This document shows positions 8,253-14,447 of a stretch of DNA of 19,610 nt, piece by piece. The number at the start of each line of letters is the position of its first letter. Position 1 is the stretch's first letter. Source of the DNA: Chryseosolibacter sp040902445 (GTDB taxonomy: Bacteria; Bacteroidota; Bacteroidia; Cytophagales; Cyclobacteriaceae); NCBI GenBank assembly GCA_040902445.1, contig JBBDXJ010000236.1:1-19610 (forward strand), written 5' to 3'. The position numbers and the translations under genes were made by a program. Below the pieces are notes generated by a model. The model had not been told where the DNA came from and searched no databases. It was given only the letters and a program-made list of their open reading frames with translations.

Positions 8253-8828
8253 TCAATGCAGATAAAAGCCTTTTGTGCGAATCATTTCCTCCACGGCATC
8301 GGGAACGAGGTAGCGTATGGATTGGTTATTCCTGACGCACTTCCGGATAAAAGTAGCGGAAATATCGAGCATGGGCGCTTCGACCATTTTAACGTTAGGA
8401 TGCGTTTTAAGTTCGGAAGGTTGCGCGCCCGGGCGGGAATAAACGTACAGGCCATAGTGCTCCAGGATACGTTCGTGATTTTTCCATTTCACAAAATTCG
8501 TGAGGTTATCCTCGCCAATGATCACCTTAAATTCTTTTTCAGGATGTTTTTCACTCAGGTGCACCAGTGTATGAATGGTGTAGCTCGGCGTGGGTAAATG
8601 AAATTCTATATCGGAAGCCTCTATTTTATAGCTATCGTAGACGGCAGCGCGCACCATGTCATAGCGATCGAATTCGTGGAGCAATCCTTTACCAGGTTTA
8701 AAAGGGTTCTGCGGCGAGACAACGATCCATACTTTTGAAAGATCAGTAGTTTCCGCCATGATGTTGGCAATGATCAGGTGACCAATGTGGATAGGGTTAA
8801 ACGAGCCAAAGAATAGACCTACTTTCAA
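8253..8828 (-). CDS. nadD: Nicotinate-nucleotide adenylyltransferase
   Basis: Adenylates nicotinate mononucleotide to deamido-NAD in NAD biosynthesis. The 191 residues show GSFNPIHIGHL (8-18), which contains the HIGH nucleotidyl-transfer motif (His14, His17), and ISATFIRK (156-163), the second family signature. The start is TTG at 8828; it is forced, because an in-frame TGA (also the stop of the upstream gene) lies only two codons before it and the N-terminal strand MKVGLFFGSF must be included. The gene follows the small ExoX-C-like gene by 6 bp and its own stop touches the DUF5686 start. In Bacteroidota nadD normally follows gmk directly; here three accessory genes intervene. Confidence 0.97.
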   Translation of the reverse strand: MKVGLFFGSFNPIHIGHLIIANIMAETTDLSKVWIVVSPQNPFKPGKGLLHEFDRYDMVRAAVYDSYKIEASDIEFHLPTPSYTIHTLVHLSEKHPEKEFKVIIGEDNLTNFVKWKNHERILEHYGLYVYSRPGAQPSELKTHPNVKMVEAPMLDISATFIRKCVRNNQSIRYLVPDAVEEMIRTKGFYLH

Positions 8829-8834
8829 ATCGTT

Positions 8835-9242
8835 TCAATTTGATTGCTTGCTTTCATTTAACCTAATTACCTCTTCAGGAAAGGAGTATTTAATCGACGG
8901 AATAATTATCCCCTTTAACTCTAACTTAAGCGCTTCCTGAACTGTATAATTCCAATTGTTTCGAAGTCCACCTTCTTGTTTGCCGCCTGGCAATGATAGA
9001 AAAAAGCTCTTGATTTGGGAACCAACCGGAGCTTGAGGTTCCGGATCCTCAATAATTCCCTTTCGATAAGCATCTACAGGTGTTGGATCGGGCAAATTCA
9101 TGAATTTTTTTTTATCTATTGTAAAGTCATCAACATTTCTAATTAACCATTCCAAATAGCTTGGATTGTATTTAAATACCAGGCTTAATTTGTAGCCTTT
9201 GTTTTTACGATATTCTAAAGTACTATCAGGTGTAAGTATCAT
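8835..9242 (-). CDS. Small protein with ExoX C-terminal-like motif, otherwise unknown
   Basis: 135 residues, no signal peptide. The N terminus (residues about 8-35) contains NKGYKLSLVFKYNPSYLEWL. This resembles the short domain at the C terminus of exodeoxyribonuclease X-like proteins, whose hallmark is a K-G...L...DPxYLEWL pattern. No exonuclease catalytic domain is present, so nuclease activity is not implied. The rest, including PDPTPVDAYRKG and a KYSFPEEVIRL tail, is not recognised. It lies 60 bp downstream of the PIN toxin gene and 6 bp upstream of nadD on the same strand. It may have arrived with the toxin-antitoxin pair. Confidence 0.7.
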   Translation of the reverse strand: MILTPDSTLEYRKNKGYKLSLVFKYNPSYLEWLIRNVDDFTIDKKKFMNLPDPTPVDAYRKGIIEDPEPQAPVGSQIKSFFLSLPGGKQEGGLRNNWNYTVQEALKLELKGIIIPSIKYSFPEEVIRLNESKQSN

Positions 9243-9302
9243 TATTGGAAGATTAACCCATTAAGAAACCACAAAATGAAAAAGCGAATTACAATATACG
9301 TT

Positions 9303-9728
9303 TCAATTGTTGCTTTCCGGCTTAAACAGATCTAAAAAATCCTGTGGAGACATTACAGGTATCAGTGAATGTTTAAAATCTTTTTCATTCCGAGTCACAA
9401 TTATGTCGGCTTTTGCTGCCAGCGCCGATGAATGTTGCAATCCATCCTCAAAGTCTTTAAAAATGGATACAATTGTTTCTTCAATAATGGATGAGCTTAA
9501 ATCGATGATTTTTACGAGTGGAAAAAGCCTGGCTATTGACTCATGTGGTTTTTTATTTAAACGGTCAATCGCGTAAGCCAAATTTGCAATTGTTAAAGCT
9601 GAGACTATTACCTCATAATTATAACTGTCGCTCAAAGTAAATATTTCTTCGGCCTCTCTAACGAATGGTTCTCTGTTAATAATCAGGTCAATGATCACAT
9701 TTGTATCAAGGAAGACCCTCTGTATCAT
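9303..9728 (-). CDS. PIN-domain toxin (VapC-like ribonuclease)
   Basis: 141 residues forming a single PIN domain, a metal-dependent RNase fold. Acidic residues sit where expected: Asp8 in FLDTNVIID, Glu94/Asp95 in FEDGLQHSSAL, and Asp108 in KADIIVTRN, followed by EKDF and the typical C-terminal SPQDFL. This is the toxin of a type II toxin-antitoxin pair: its ATG overlaps the stop of the upstream antitoxin by 4 bases (ATGA), the usual sign of coupled translation. Its RNA target cannot be read from the sequence. The closest general match is the PIN group found next to DUF6364-type antitoxins in Bacteroidota, not classical VapC with a SpoVT/AbrB partner. Confidence 0.9.
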   Translation of the reverse strand: MIQRVFLDTNVIIDLIINREPFVREAEEIFTLSDSYNYEVIVSALTIANLAYAIDRLNKKPHESIARLFPLVKIIDLSSSIIEETIVSIFKDFEDGLQHSSALAAKADIIVTRNEKDFKHSLIPVMSPQDFLDLFKPESNN

Positions 9729-9973
9729 CTTTTTACATGCTTTTCATAAACATGATCCCGTACGGCCTTTTTGTAATCAAAATCCGGGGGAACGGGGCCG
9801 AGAATTCCCTTTAATTCCATAAGAGAATTTTTGGTTTTTGCTGCCTTGTTGGAAGTGATCCTGGTAAAATATTCTTCAACGAGTTTAGAGAGGCTAACGC
9901 CTTTTTTTTCAGCGTATTTCTTGGCCGTCGCAATCACTTTGGAATTCATGCTTAGGGTGAGCTTAGAGACCAT
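9725..9973 (-). CDS. Ribbon-helix-helix antitoxin, DUF6364-like
   Basis: 82 residues. The N terminus (SKLTLSMNSKVIATAKKYAEKKGVSLSKL) has the strand-helix-helix pattern of a ribbon-helix-helix DNA-binding domain. The tail, including GILGPVPPDFDYKKAVRDHVYEKH, is the likely toxin-wrapping segment. It overlaps the PIN toxin by 4 bp. The protein should neutralise the toxin and repress its own promoter. A pair of TACGTA palindromes 19 bp apart lies at its start codon and just upstream, a sensible operator for a dimeric RHH protein. Family assignment is by pattern; the antitoxin role rests on the overlap with a PIN gene. Confidence 0.87.
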   Translation of the reverse strand: MVSKLTLSMNSKVIATAKKYAEKKGVSLSKLVEEYFTRITSNKAAKTKNSLMELKGILGPVPPDFDYKKAVRDHVYEKHVKR

Positions 9974-10011
9974 ACGTAAATTATTAAGTTATACGTAAAA
10001 CTACAAATTTA
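9972..10011 (-). promoter_or_regulatory. Candidate promoter and operator of the toxin-antitoxin operon
   Basis: On the minus strand TAAATTTG (10011-10004) matches the Bacteroidota -7 consensus TAnnTTTG exactly. Immediately downstream, the nine bases ATACGTAAA (plus-strand reading) occur twice, at 9972-9980 and 9991-9999, each with a TACGTA palindrome. The first overlaps the antitoxin start codon. Repeats 19 bp apart put two binding sites on nearly the same DNA face, as expected for autorepression by an RHH antitoxin. No convincing -33 TTTG element was found. Confidence 0.5.
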
Positions 10012-10035
10012 GGGGTTAAGTTTCAACAGGATAGG

Positions 10036-10599
10036 TTATTTAAAATTATCATACAGTCGTTGTGCATGAGCCAAAGACTTCCCGAGGTCTTCATTCTCCA
10101 GGACAACATCGAATTTGTCGCAAAAGCCCATTTCAAATTCCGCTTTAAAAAGGCGTCGCGACAGGCTTTCCTGCGTTTCGGTACCGCGATCATTGAGTCG
10201 CGTTTTTAATACTTCGATTGACGGGACTTTTACAAAGATTGCCAGGGCTTTATCGTCGAAATATTTCTTGAGGTTCAAACCTCCCTTCACATCAACATCA
10301 AAGATCACGTTCTTTCCTTCGTTCCAGACCCGGTCGATCTCCGATTTAAGGGTTCCGTAGAAATTTCCTTCATACACCTCTTCCCATTCGACAAATTCGT
10401 TGTTGTTAATTTTTTTTCTGAACTCTTTGGGTGGCAGGAAGTAATAGTCCTTGCCGTTTTGTTCGGTCCTGCCGCGCTTGTCGCGCGTGGAGGCTGAAAT
10501 AGAAAAGCCCAGGTCGGGATTTTTTTCGAGGAGGTGTTTAACAATGGTAGTTTTTCCAGAACCGGAGGGAGCTGAAAAGATTATTGCTTTACCAGCCAT
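10036..10599 (-). CDS. gmk: Guanylate kinase
   Basis: Phosphorylates GMP to GDP with ATP, in purine nucleotide supply. The 187 residues match the bacterial length. The P-loop SAPSGSGKTT is at residues 9-18. The GMP-binding segment SASTRDKRGRTEQNG is at 35-49, and DVDVKGG at 101-107 is the conserved acidic loop. A lid-like arginine segment (LNDRGTETQESLSRRL) follows. The ATG directly abuts the stop of the zinc-binding anti-sigma gene (TAAATG), so gmk appears to be transcribed and translated with an ECF sigma operon. In Bacteroidota gmk usually sits beside a YicC-family gene and nadD; here the upstream neighbour is a sigma/anti-sigma pair and nadD is displaced by about 1.2 kb. Confidence 0.97.
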   Translation of the reverse strand: MAGKAIIFSAPSGSGKTTIVKHLLEKNPDLGFSISASTRDKRGRTEQNGKDYYFLPPKEFRKKINNNEFVEWEEVYEGNFYGTLKSEIDRVWNEGKNVIFDVDVKGGLNLKKYFDDKALAIFVKVPSIEVLKTRLNDRGTETQESLSRRLFKAEFEMGFCDKFDVVLENEDLGKSLAHAQRLYDNFK

Positions 10600-10875
10600 T
10601 TAGCGGGCCAGAGTTTGTGCGACTTTTTTTCTGATGTCGTCCACCAGTTCAGGTGGAGCACTACCGGTGCATTTGGTTCTTAATAATTGGCGTATAGCCA
10701 CTTCGAGATGATAATTTTTGTAACAGGGCATACATTCTTCGAGGTGTTCTTTTAAAAAGGTATCCTTTTGCTGGGGAGTGGCTTCACCATCCAGGATCAG
10801 TTGAAGCATTTCAAAACATTCGCGCTTATTCGGACAGTCCTGCTTCCTGTTGCCTTGTTCGGAGAGATTACTCAT
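10600..10875 (-). CDS. Zinc-binding anti-sigma factor (ZAS type)
   Basis: 91 residues, soluble, with no membrane segment. It contains the ZAS motif H44-x3-C48-x2-C51 (HLEECMPCY) plus upstream cysteines at 14 and 20 that could complete the zinc site. ZAS proteins such as RsrA and ChrR bind and silence an ECF sigma factor and often release it upon thiol oxidation or a similar signal. It starts 3 bp after the stop of an ECF sigma gene on the same strand, the standard sigma then anti-sigma order, and its own stop touches gmk. The cognate partner is therefore inferred to be the sigma factor at 10879-11466. Redox sensing is plausible from the CxxC arrangement but not shown. Confidence 0.87.
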   Translation of the reverse strand: MSNLSEQGNRKQDCPNKRECFEMLQLILDGEATPQQKDTFLKEHLEECMPCYKNYHLEVAIRQLLRTKCTGSAPPELVDDIRKKVAQTLAR

Positions 10876-10878
10876 ATG

Positions 10879-11466
10879 TTAAGCAGTTTTATAACCCATT
10901 TTTTTGGCATATTCACTCAGTTTTTCTTTCAGAAGATTACGTGCGCGATGTAAACGGCTTCTCACTGTACCGATAGGTATATCCAGAATCTTAGCCATTT
11001 CTTCGTATTTAAATCCCTCCAAATCACACAATATAATAACAGTTCTGAAGTCAACATCAAGTGAGTTTAAGGCAATTGATATCTCATCACCGATCATATC
11101 CTGCAGCGCCTCCACGCGCAGATCGGGCGTTATTTGCCTGTCAACATCTTCCGAGTTATAAAAAGTTTCTACTTCCTGATAATCTACCTTTGAGGGTTCC
11201 TTACTTTTCTTCCGGTAGTCATTAATGAAACTGTTCTTCAAAATTCTGAACAGCCATGCCTTTGCATTAGTTCCTTGTTGGAAAGAATCTATGAACCGGA
11301 ATGCTTTTAAATAGGTATCCTGTAACAGATCCTTTGCGTCATCTGAATCCAGAGTTAATCGGTAAGCAAAGTTATACATTGAGTTTATATGTGGCATAAA
11401 CTCCTGGTTGAAAATACTAAGCTTGTCTTTTTCCGAATACTGTTGACGGATAACCTCTTCTTCCAT
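10879..11466 (-). CDS. ECF-type RNA polymerase sigma factor
   Basis: 195 residues with the two domains of group 4 sigma factors. Region 2 spans about 24-90, with NFAYRLTLDSDDAKDLLQDTYLKAF and the -10-recognising segment KAWLFRILKNSFINDYRKK. Region 4 spans about 130-185, with GFKYEEMAKILDIPIGTVRSRL as the helix-turn-helix for the -35 element. The ATG at 11466 leaves about 20 extra N-terminal residues. It heads a minus-strand run (anti-sigma, gmk, toxin-antitoxin, ExoX-like, nadD, DUF5686 gene), so it may influence all of these if no internal promoters intervene. Upstream, TTTTCA words repeat just before the start, but I cannot assign an autoregulated promoter. Confidence 0.95.
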   Translation of the reverse strand: MEEEVIRQQYSEKDKLSIFNQEFMPHINSMYNFAYRLTLDSDDAKDLLQDTYLKAFRFIDSFQQGTNAKAWLFRILKNSFINDYRKKSKEPSKVDYQEVETFYNSEDVDRQITPDLRVEALQDMIGDEISIALNSLDVDFRTVIILCDLEGFKYEEMAKILDIPIGTVRSRLHRARNLLKEKLSEYAKKMGYKTA

Positions 11467-11841
11467 AACTTGTAAAAATAGTGAAAAACATGTGAAAACT
11501 ACTGTTGCTAATTAACCCTTTGGATCCAATTTTGTTTTGGGGAAAAAAGAATACCGATGTTAAAATTCTGCTGAAAAAGGCACTCTTTCCCTATGAGCCG
11601 ATCAAAAGTTGGCTTTTTTAGGGCAGAGGAATTAATTCCCCGCTACTGCTGCAATATCCGTGCAAATAATTATGGGAAAGGCGTTTCAAAGAAAATGATG
11701 GAAATAAAGGCTGGATTCTCGTCCTGAGCTATAATTCTCAAGTCATTATTTCCGAATCCAGCCATATTGTTACAGAAGTTCGAAAAACCATTCCTCCACC
11801 CACATTTACCCCCACGGGTATGTTAAAGACTCTTTCGGGGC
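11467..11841. other. 375-bp gap between the sigma operon and the vWA gene
   Basis: Both flanking genes are on the minus strand, so this gap is downstream of the vWA gene and upstream of the sigma gene. It holds a hairpin at 11709-11763 (probable vWA terminator) and a perfect 12-base palindrome GGAATTAATTCC at 11628-11639 that could be an operator for the sigma operon. No ORF worth calling is present. Confidence 0.65.
11709..11763 (-). terminator. Hairpin downstream of the vWA gene, probable terminator
   Basis: GGCTGGATTC (11709-11718) and GAATCCAGCC (11754-11763) form a perfect 10-bp stem around a 35-nt loop, within which TGAG (11725-11728) and CTCA (11737-11740) can pair again. Read on the minus strand, 79 nt past the vWA stop, the stem is followed by CCTTTATTTCC, a weak U-rich tail. 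The long loop is unusual for an intrinsic terminator, so a structured 3' UTR or small RNA is an alternative. Confidence 0.45.
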
Positions 11842-13710
11842 TCAGTGCGATACCAGCCCATACGTTTTAACGAGGTTAATGAATTCACTGCGATATCCCT
11901 CGCGGTCTTCGCCCCTGGAATTCTGAGCAAGCGACACAACCTGATCGTACCTCCATTCACTGATGTAATGCGATTCAGTTAAAAGCATTCCAAAGCCCGC
12001 CACGCATGCTGCCCACCGGAAATCATTGCTGGCTTGCTCCAGACGAACAGGATTTCCCTCCAGTGCATGTACCAGGAGATTACTCTTGCTATCGCCGGGA
12101 TTTTTGTATCGCAGCTTTACCGTGAGCCATTCCTTCGCATTCGTGGATGAAGATACCGTAGGCGCAGGTTGATATTTGAGTTTGTCAATGGAATAAAAAT
12201 CACTTTCCACACCGACGGGAATGATCTCATAAAGTGCAGTAACTGTATGGCCTGATCCCAGGTCGCCTGCGTCTTTTTTGTCGTTATTAAAATCTTCATC
12301 ATTCAGTTTCCTGTTTTCATATCCGATAAGACGATACGCCTGCACCTGCGCAGGATTGAATTCAAGCTGAAGTTTAACATCCGTAGCTATGGTGAATAAA
12401 GTTCCTCCGAATTCATTCACCAGCACTTTGCGCGCTTCCGTTAGGTTATCAATATAGGCATAGTTACCATTGCCTTTGTCCGCGAGGATCTCCATTTTGG
12501 AATCTTTAAGATTACCCATACCATAACCCAGAACACTGATGTACACTCCCTCTTTTCTTTTTGATTCAATAAGATCTTCCATAGCCTTATTGCTCGACGC
12601 GCCCACATTAAAATCACCATCCGTAGCCACTATGACCCTGTTGTTGCCATTGGTCTTGAAATGTTCTTTCGCAAGATCATAAGCCAGGCTCAACCCTGCA
12701 CCACCTGCCGTCGAACCACCTGCCTGAAGTTTATCAAGTGCAGCGAGGATCTTTTTCTTTTCATTACCCGGCGTAGGTTCCAGCACAGTACCTGCCGCTC
12801 CGGCATATACGACCATGGCCACATGATCCTGCGCGCGCAGCTGATCAACCAGTAACTGAAAAGATTTTTTTACCAGTGGAAGTTTGTTGGGCTGATTCAT
12901 TGAACCGGAAACATCGATGAGAAATACCAGGTTGGATGGGGGAAGGTTTTCAACAGGAATTCTTTTGCCCTGTAGACCAATATGGATCAAGTGATGTTTG
13001 GTGTTCCACGGTGCGGCAGATATTTCCGTATAGACACTGAAGGGATCACCGTTCCTGGGTTCCTTGTAGTCGTAATCAAAATAATTGATCATCTCCTCGA
13101 TGCGCACCGCTTCTTTCGGAGGTTGCTGGCCGTTGTTAATAAACCTGCGCAGATTGCTGTAAGAAGCTGCGTCCACGTCAATTGAAAAAGTCGAAAGCGG
13201 TTTTTTATCCGCGCCATGAAAAATGTTTTCATCGAGACCTTCATATTCCTCTGTATTGATCTCAACACCGGGTGCTAATTCGAAAGAGTAACCGTACGAT
13301 CTTTGAGAAACCGCGGGGGCCGGCTCATGCTTGCCCTGATCTTTATCTGATCTTTTATGCCTGTGTTCAGATTCGCGGCCCTCGCCTGTTACCACAACTT
13401 CATTGAGCGAGTTCACATCAGACTCCAGTTGAACATTGATCACAGTCTGTTTAACAATACGGACCTCCGTAGTTCTTAATCCAATAAAGGAAAAGACCAA
13501 TGTACCTCCCGATACAGGTACTTTAATTGAATAATTGCCCTGGTGGTCGGTCGCTGTTCCGATTGAAGTTCCTTTTAACACCACATTTACGCCAGGAAGG
13601 GGCGAGCCATCATCCGAGAAGGTTACTTTTCCGGTCATGGTTCTCTCCTGGACAAGGTCAAACCCTGAAAATGCGAACATGATCAGGACACAGATGAAAA
13701 TCTTTTTCAT
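11842..13710 (-). CDS. YfbK-like von Willebrand factor A protein with carboxypeptidase-regulatory-like domain
   Basis: 622 residues. Residues 1-20 are a signal peptide-like hydrophobic N terminus. Residues about 24-97 form a carboxypeptidase-regulatory-like beta-sandwich (SPLPGVNVVLKGTSIGTATD) ending in SLNEVVVTG, the word that in SusC/TonB receptors leads into the plug, although no plug or barrel follows. A short His/Lys-rich linker leads to the YfbK N-terminal region (STFSIDVDAASYSNLRRF, about 173-211). The von Willebrand A domain follows, with the MIDAS motif DVSGS (Asp266, Ser268, Ser270), Thr334 and TDGD (364 on), and then the C-terminal region typical of these proteins. It is likely periplasmic or envelope-anchored and binds a divalent metal and a protein partner. 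It faces a sigma/anti-sigma operon across a 167-bp divergent region; the anti-sigma-like protein there carries the same beta-sandwich. Confidence 0.94.
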   Translation of the reverse strand: MKKIFICVLIMFAFSGFDLVQERTMTGKVTFSDDGSPLPGVNVVLKGTSIGTATDHQGNYSIKVPVSGGTLVFSFIGLRTTEVRIVKQTVINVQLESDVNSLNEVVVTGEGRESEHRHKRSDKDQGKHEPAPAVSQRSYGYSFELAPGVEINTEEYEGLDENIFHGADKKPLSTFSIDVDAASYSNLRRFINNGQQPPKEAVRIEEMINYFDYDYKEPRNGDPFSVYTEISAAPWNTKHHLIHIGLQGKRIPVENLPPSNLVFLIDVSGSMNQPNKLPLVKKSFQLLVDQLRAQDHVAMVVYAGAAGTVLEPTPGNEKKKILAALDKLQAGGSTAGGAGLSLAYDLAKEHFKTNGNNRVIVATDGDFNVGASSNKAMEDLIESKRKEGVYISVLGYGMGNLKDSKMEILADKGNGNYAYIDNLTEARKVLVNEFGGTLFTIATDVKLQLEFNPAQVQAYRLIGYENRKLNDEDFNNDKKDAGDLGSGHTVTALYEIIPVGVESDFYSIDKLKYQPAPTVSSSTNAKEWLTVKLRYKNPGDSKSNLLVHALEGNPVRLEQASNDFRWAACVAGFGMLLTESHYISEWRYDQVVSLAQNSRGEDREGYRSEFINLVKTYGLVSH

Positions 13711-13877
13711 AATCAGTAAAAATTTAGGGTGAAGATTTATGGAATCGCATGGGAAATCCCATCTTATAGAATTAAGAAGGCCTCATGGCGATCGCAAACA
13801 TCAATTTAATTACCCGTAGGATGCACCGGCTGCGAGTATTCCATAATAATCTCGGAGGTTTTTTTTAATTTGAGACA
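13711..13877. promoter_or_regulatory. Divergent promoter region with a shared motif in both directions
   Basis: A composite motif appears once toward each gene. Toward the vWA gene (minus strand, 13749-13733) it reads TGCGATTCCATAAATCT. Toward the sigma gene (plus strand, 13831-13852) it reads TGCGA, GTA, TTCCATAA, T, AATCT. The nine bases ATTCCATAA are perfectly inverted (13737-13745 and 13838-13846) and lie about 26 and 31 bp from the respective start codons. In addition ATGGGA-AA-TCCCAT (13749-13762) is a perfect palindrome, a candidate operator. A TAAATTTT box (minus strand, 13726-13719) precedes the vWA start. Shared control of both transcripts, possibly by the sigma factor encoded here, is inferred. 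Confidence 0.55.
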
Positions 13878-14447
13878 ATGCTTTCCAACCATCACTATAA
13901 AAAACAAACCGATGAGGAGTTGATCTCGCTCTATAAAAAGACCGAGGATCTGCAGATCGTGGGTATTTTATATGACCGTTATACTGCTCTTACGTTTGGG
14001 GTTTGTCTGAAGTATTTAAAAGACCGCGAGGAAAGCCGCGATGCGGTAATGCAGATCTTCGAAAAATTAATTATAAGCCTGAAATCACATGAAATCAATG
14101 TATTCAAAGGTTGGTTGTATGTCACGGCCAGGAATCACTGCCTCATGCAACTTCGAGCCAGAAAAGGAAGGAATTTTGAAGAACTTTCTCCCTTTCTTAT
14201 GGAAACGGGTGGAAACGGGCATCACGAACAGGGCGCTGAAATCGAGGGCAACCTCAGCCAGCTGGAGAAGTGTATGGAAGCCCTGGCCAGTGAACAGAAG
14301 CAGTGCGTTCAGTTGTTTTACCTTCAGCAGAAGTGTTACAGGGAAATTACAGAAAGCACTGGTTATGAACTTAACAAGGTCAAAAGTTATATTCAAAATG
14401 GAAAGCGCAACCTGAAAATATGTATGGAGCGAAATGAGAAATCGTAA
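13878..14447 (+). CDS. ECF-like sigma-70 family RNA polymerase sigma factor
   Basis: 189 residues. Region 2 spans about 11-95: TDEELISLYKKTEDLQIVGILYDRY, then FGVCLKYLKDREESRDAVMQIFEKL and FKGWLYVTARNHCLMQLR. A linker rich in Gly, His and Glu (about 105-125) leads to region 4 (about 126-182), with a helix-turn-helix around CYREITESTGYELNKVKSYIQNGKRNL. The pattern is typical of Bacteroidota sigma factors but divergent from the one at 10879-11466. The ATG at 13878 gives a full region 2. The last 14 bp overlap the following membrane anti-sigma-like gene, so the pair is translationally coupled. It probably directs its own operon and possibly the divergent vWA gene, since both promoters share a motif. 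Confidence 0.91.
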   Translation: MLSNHHYKKQTDEELISLYKKTEDLQIVGILYDRYTALTFGVCLKYLKDREESRDAVMQIFEKLIISLKSHEINVFKGWLYVTARNHCLMQLRARKGRNFEELSPFLMETGGNGHHEQGAEIEGNLSQLEKCMEALASEQKQCVQLFYLQQKCYREITESTGYELNKVKSYIQNGKRNLKICMERNEKS

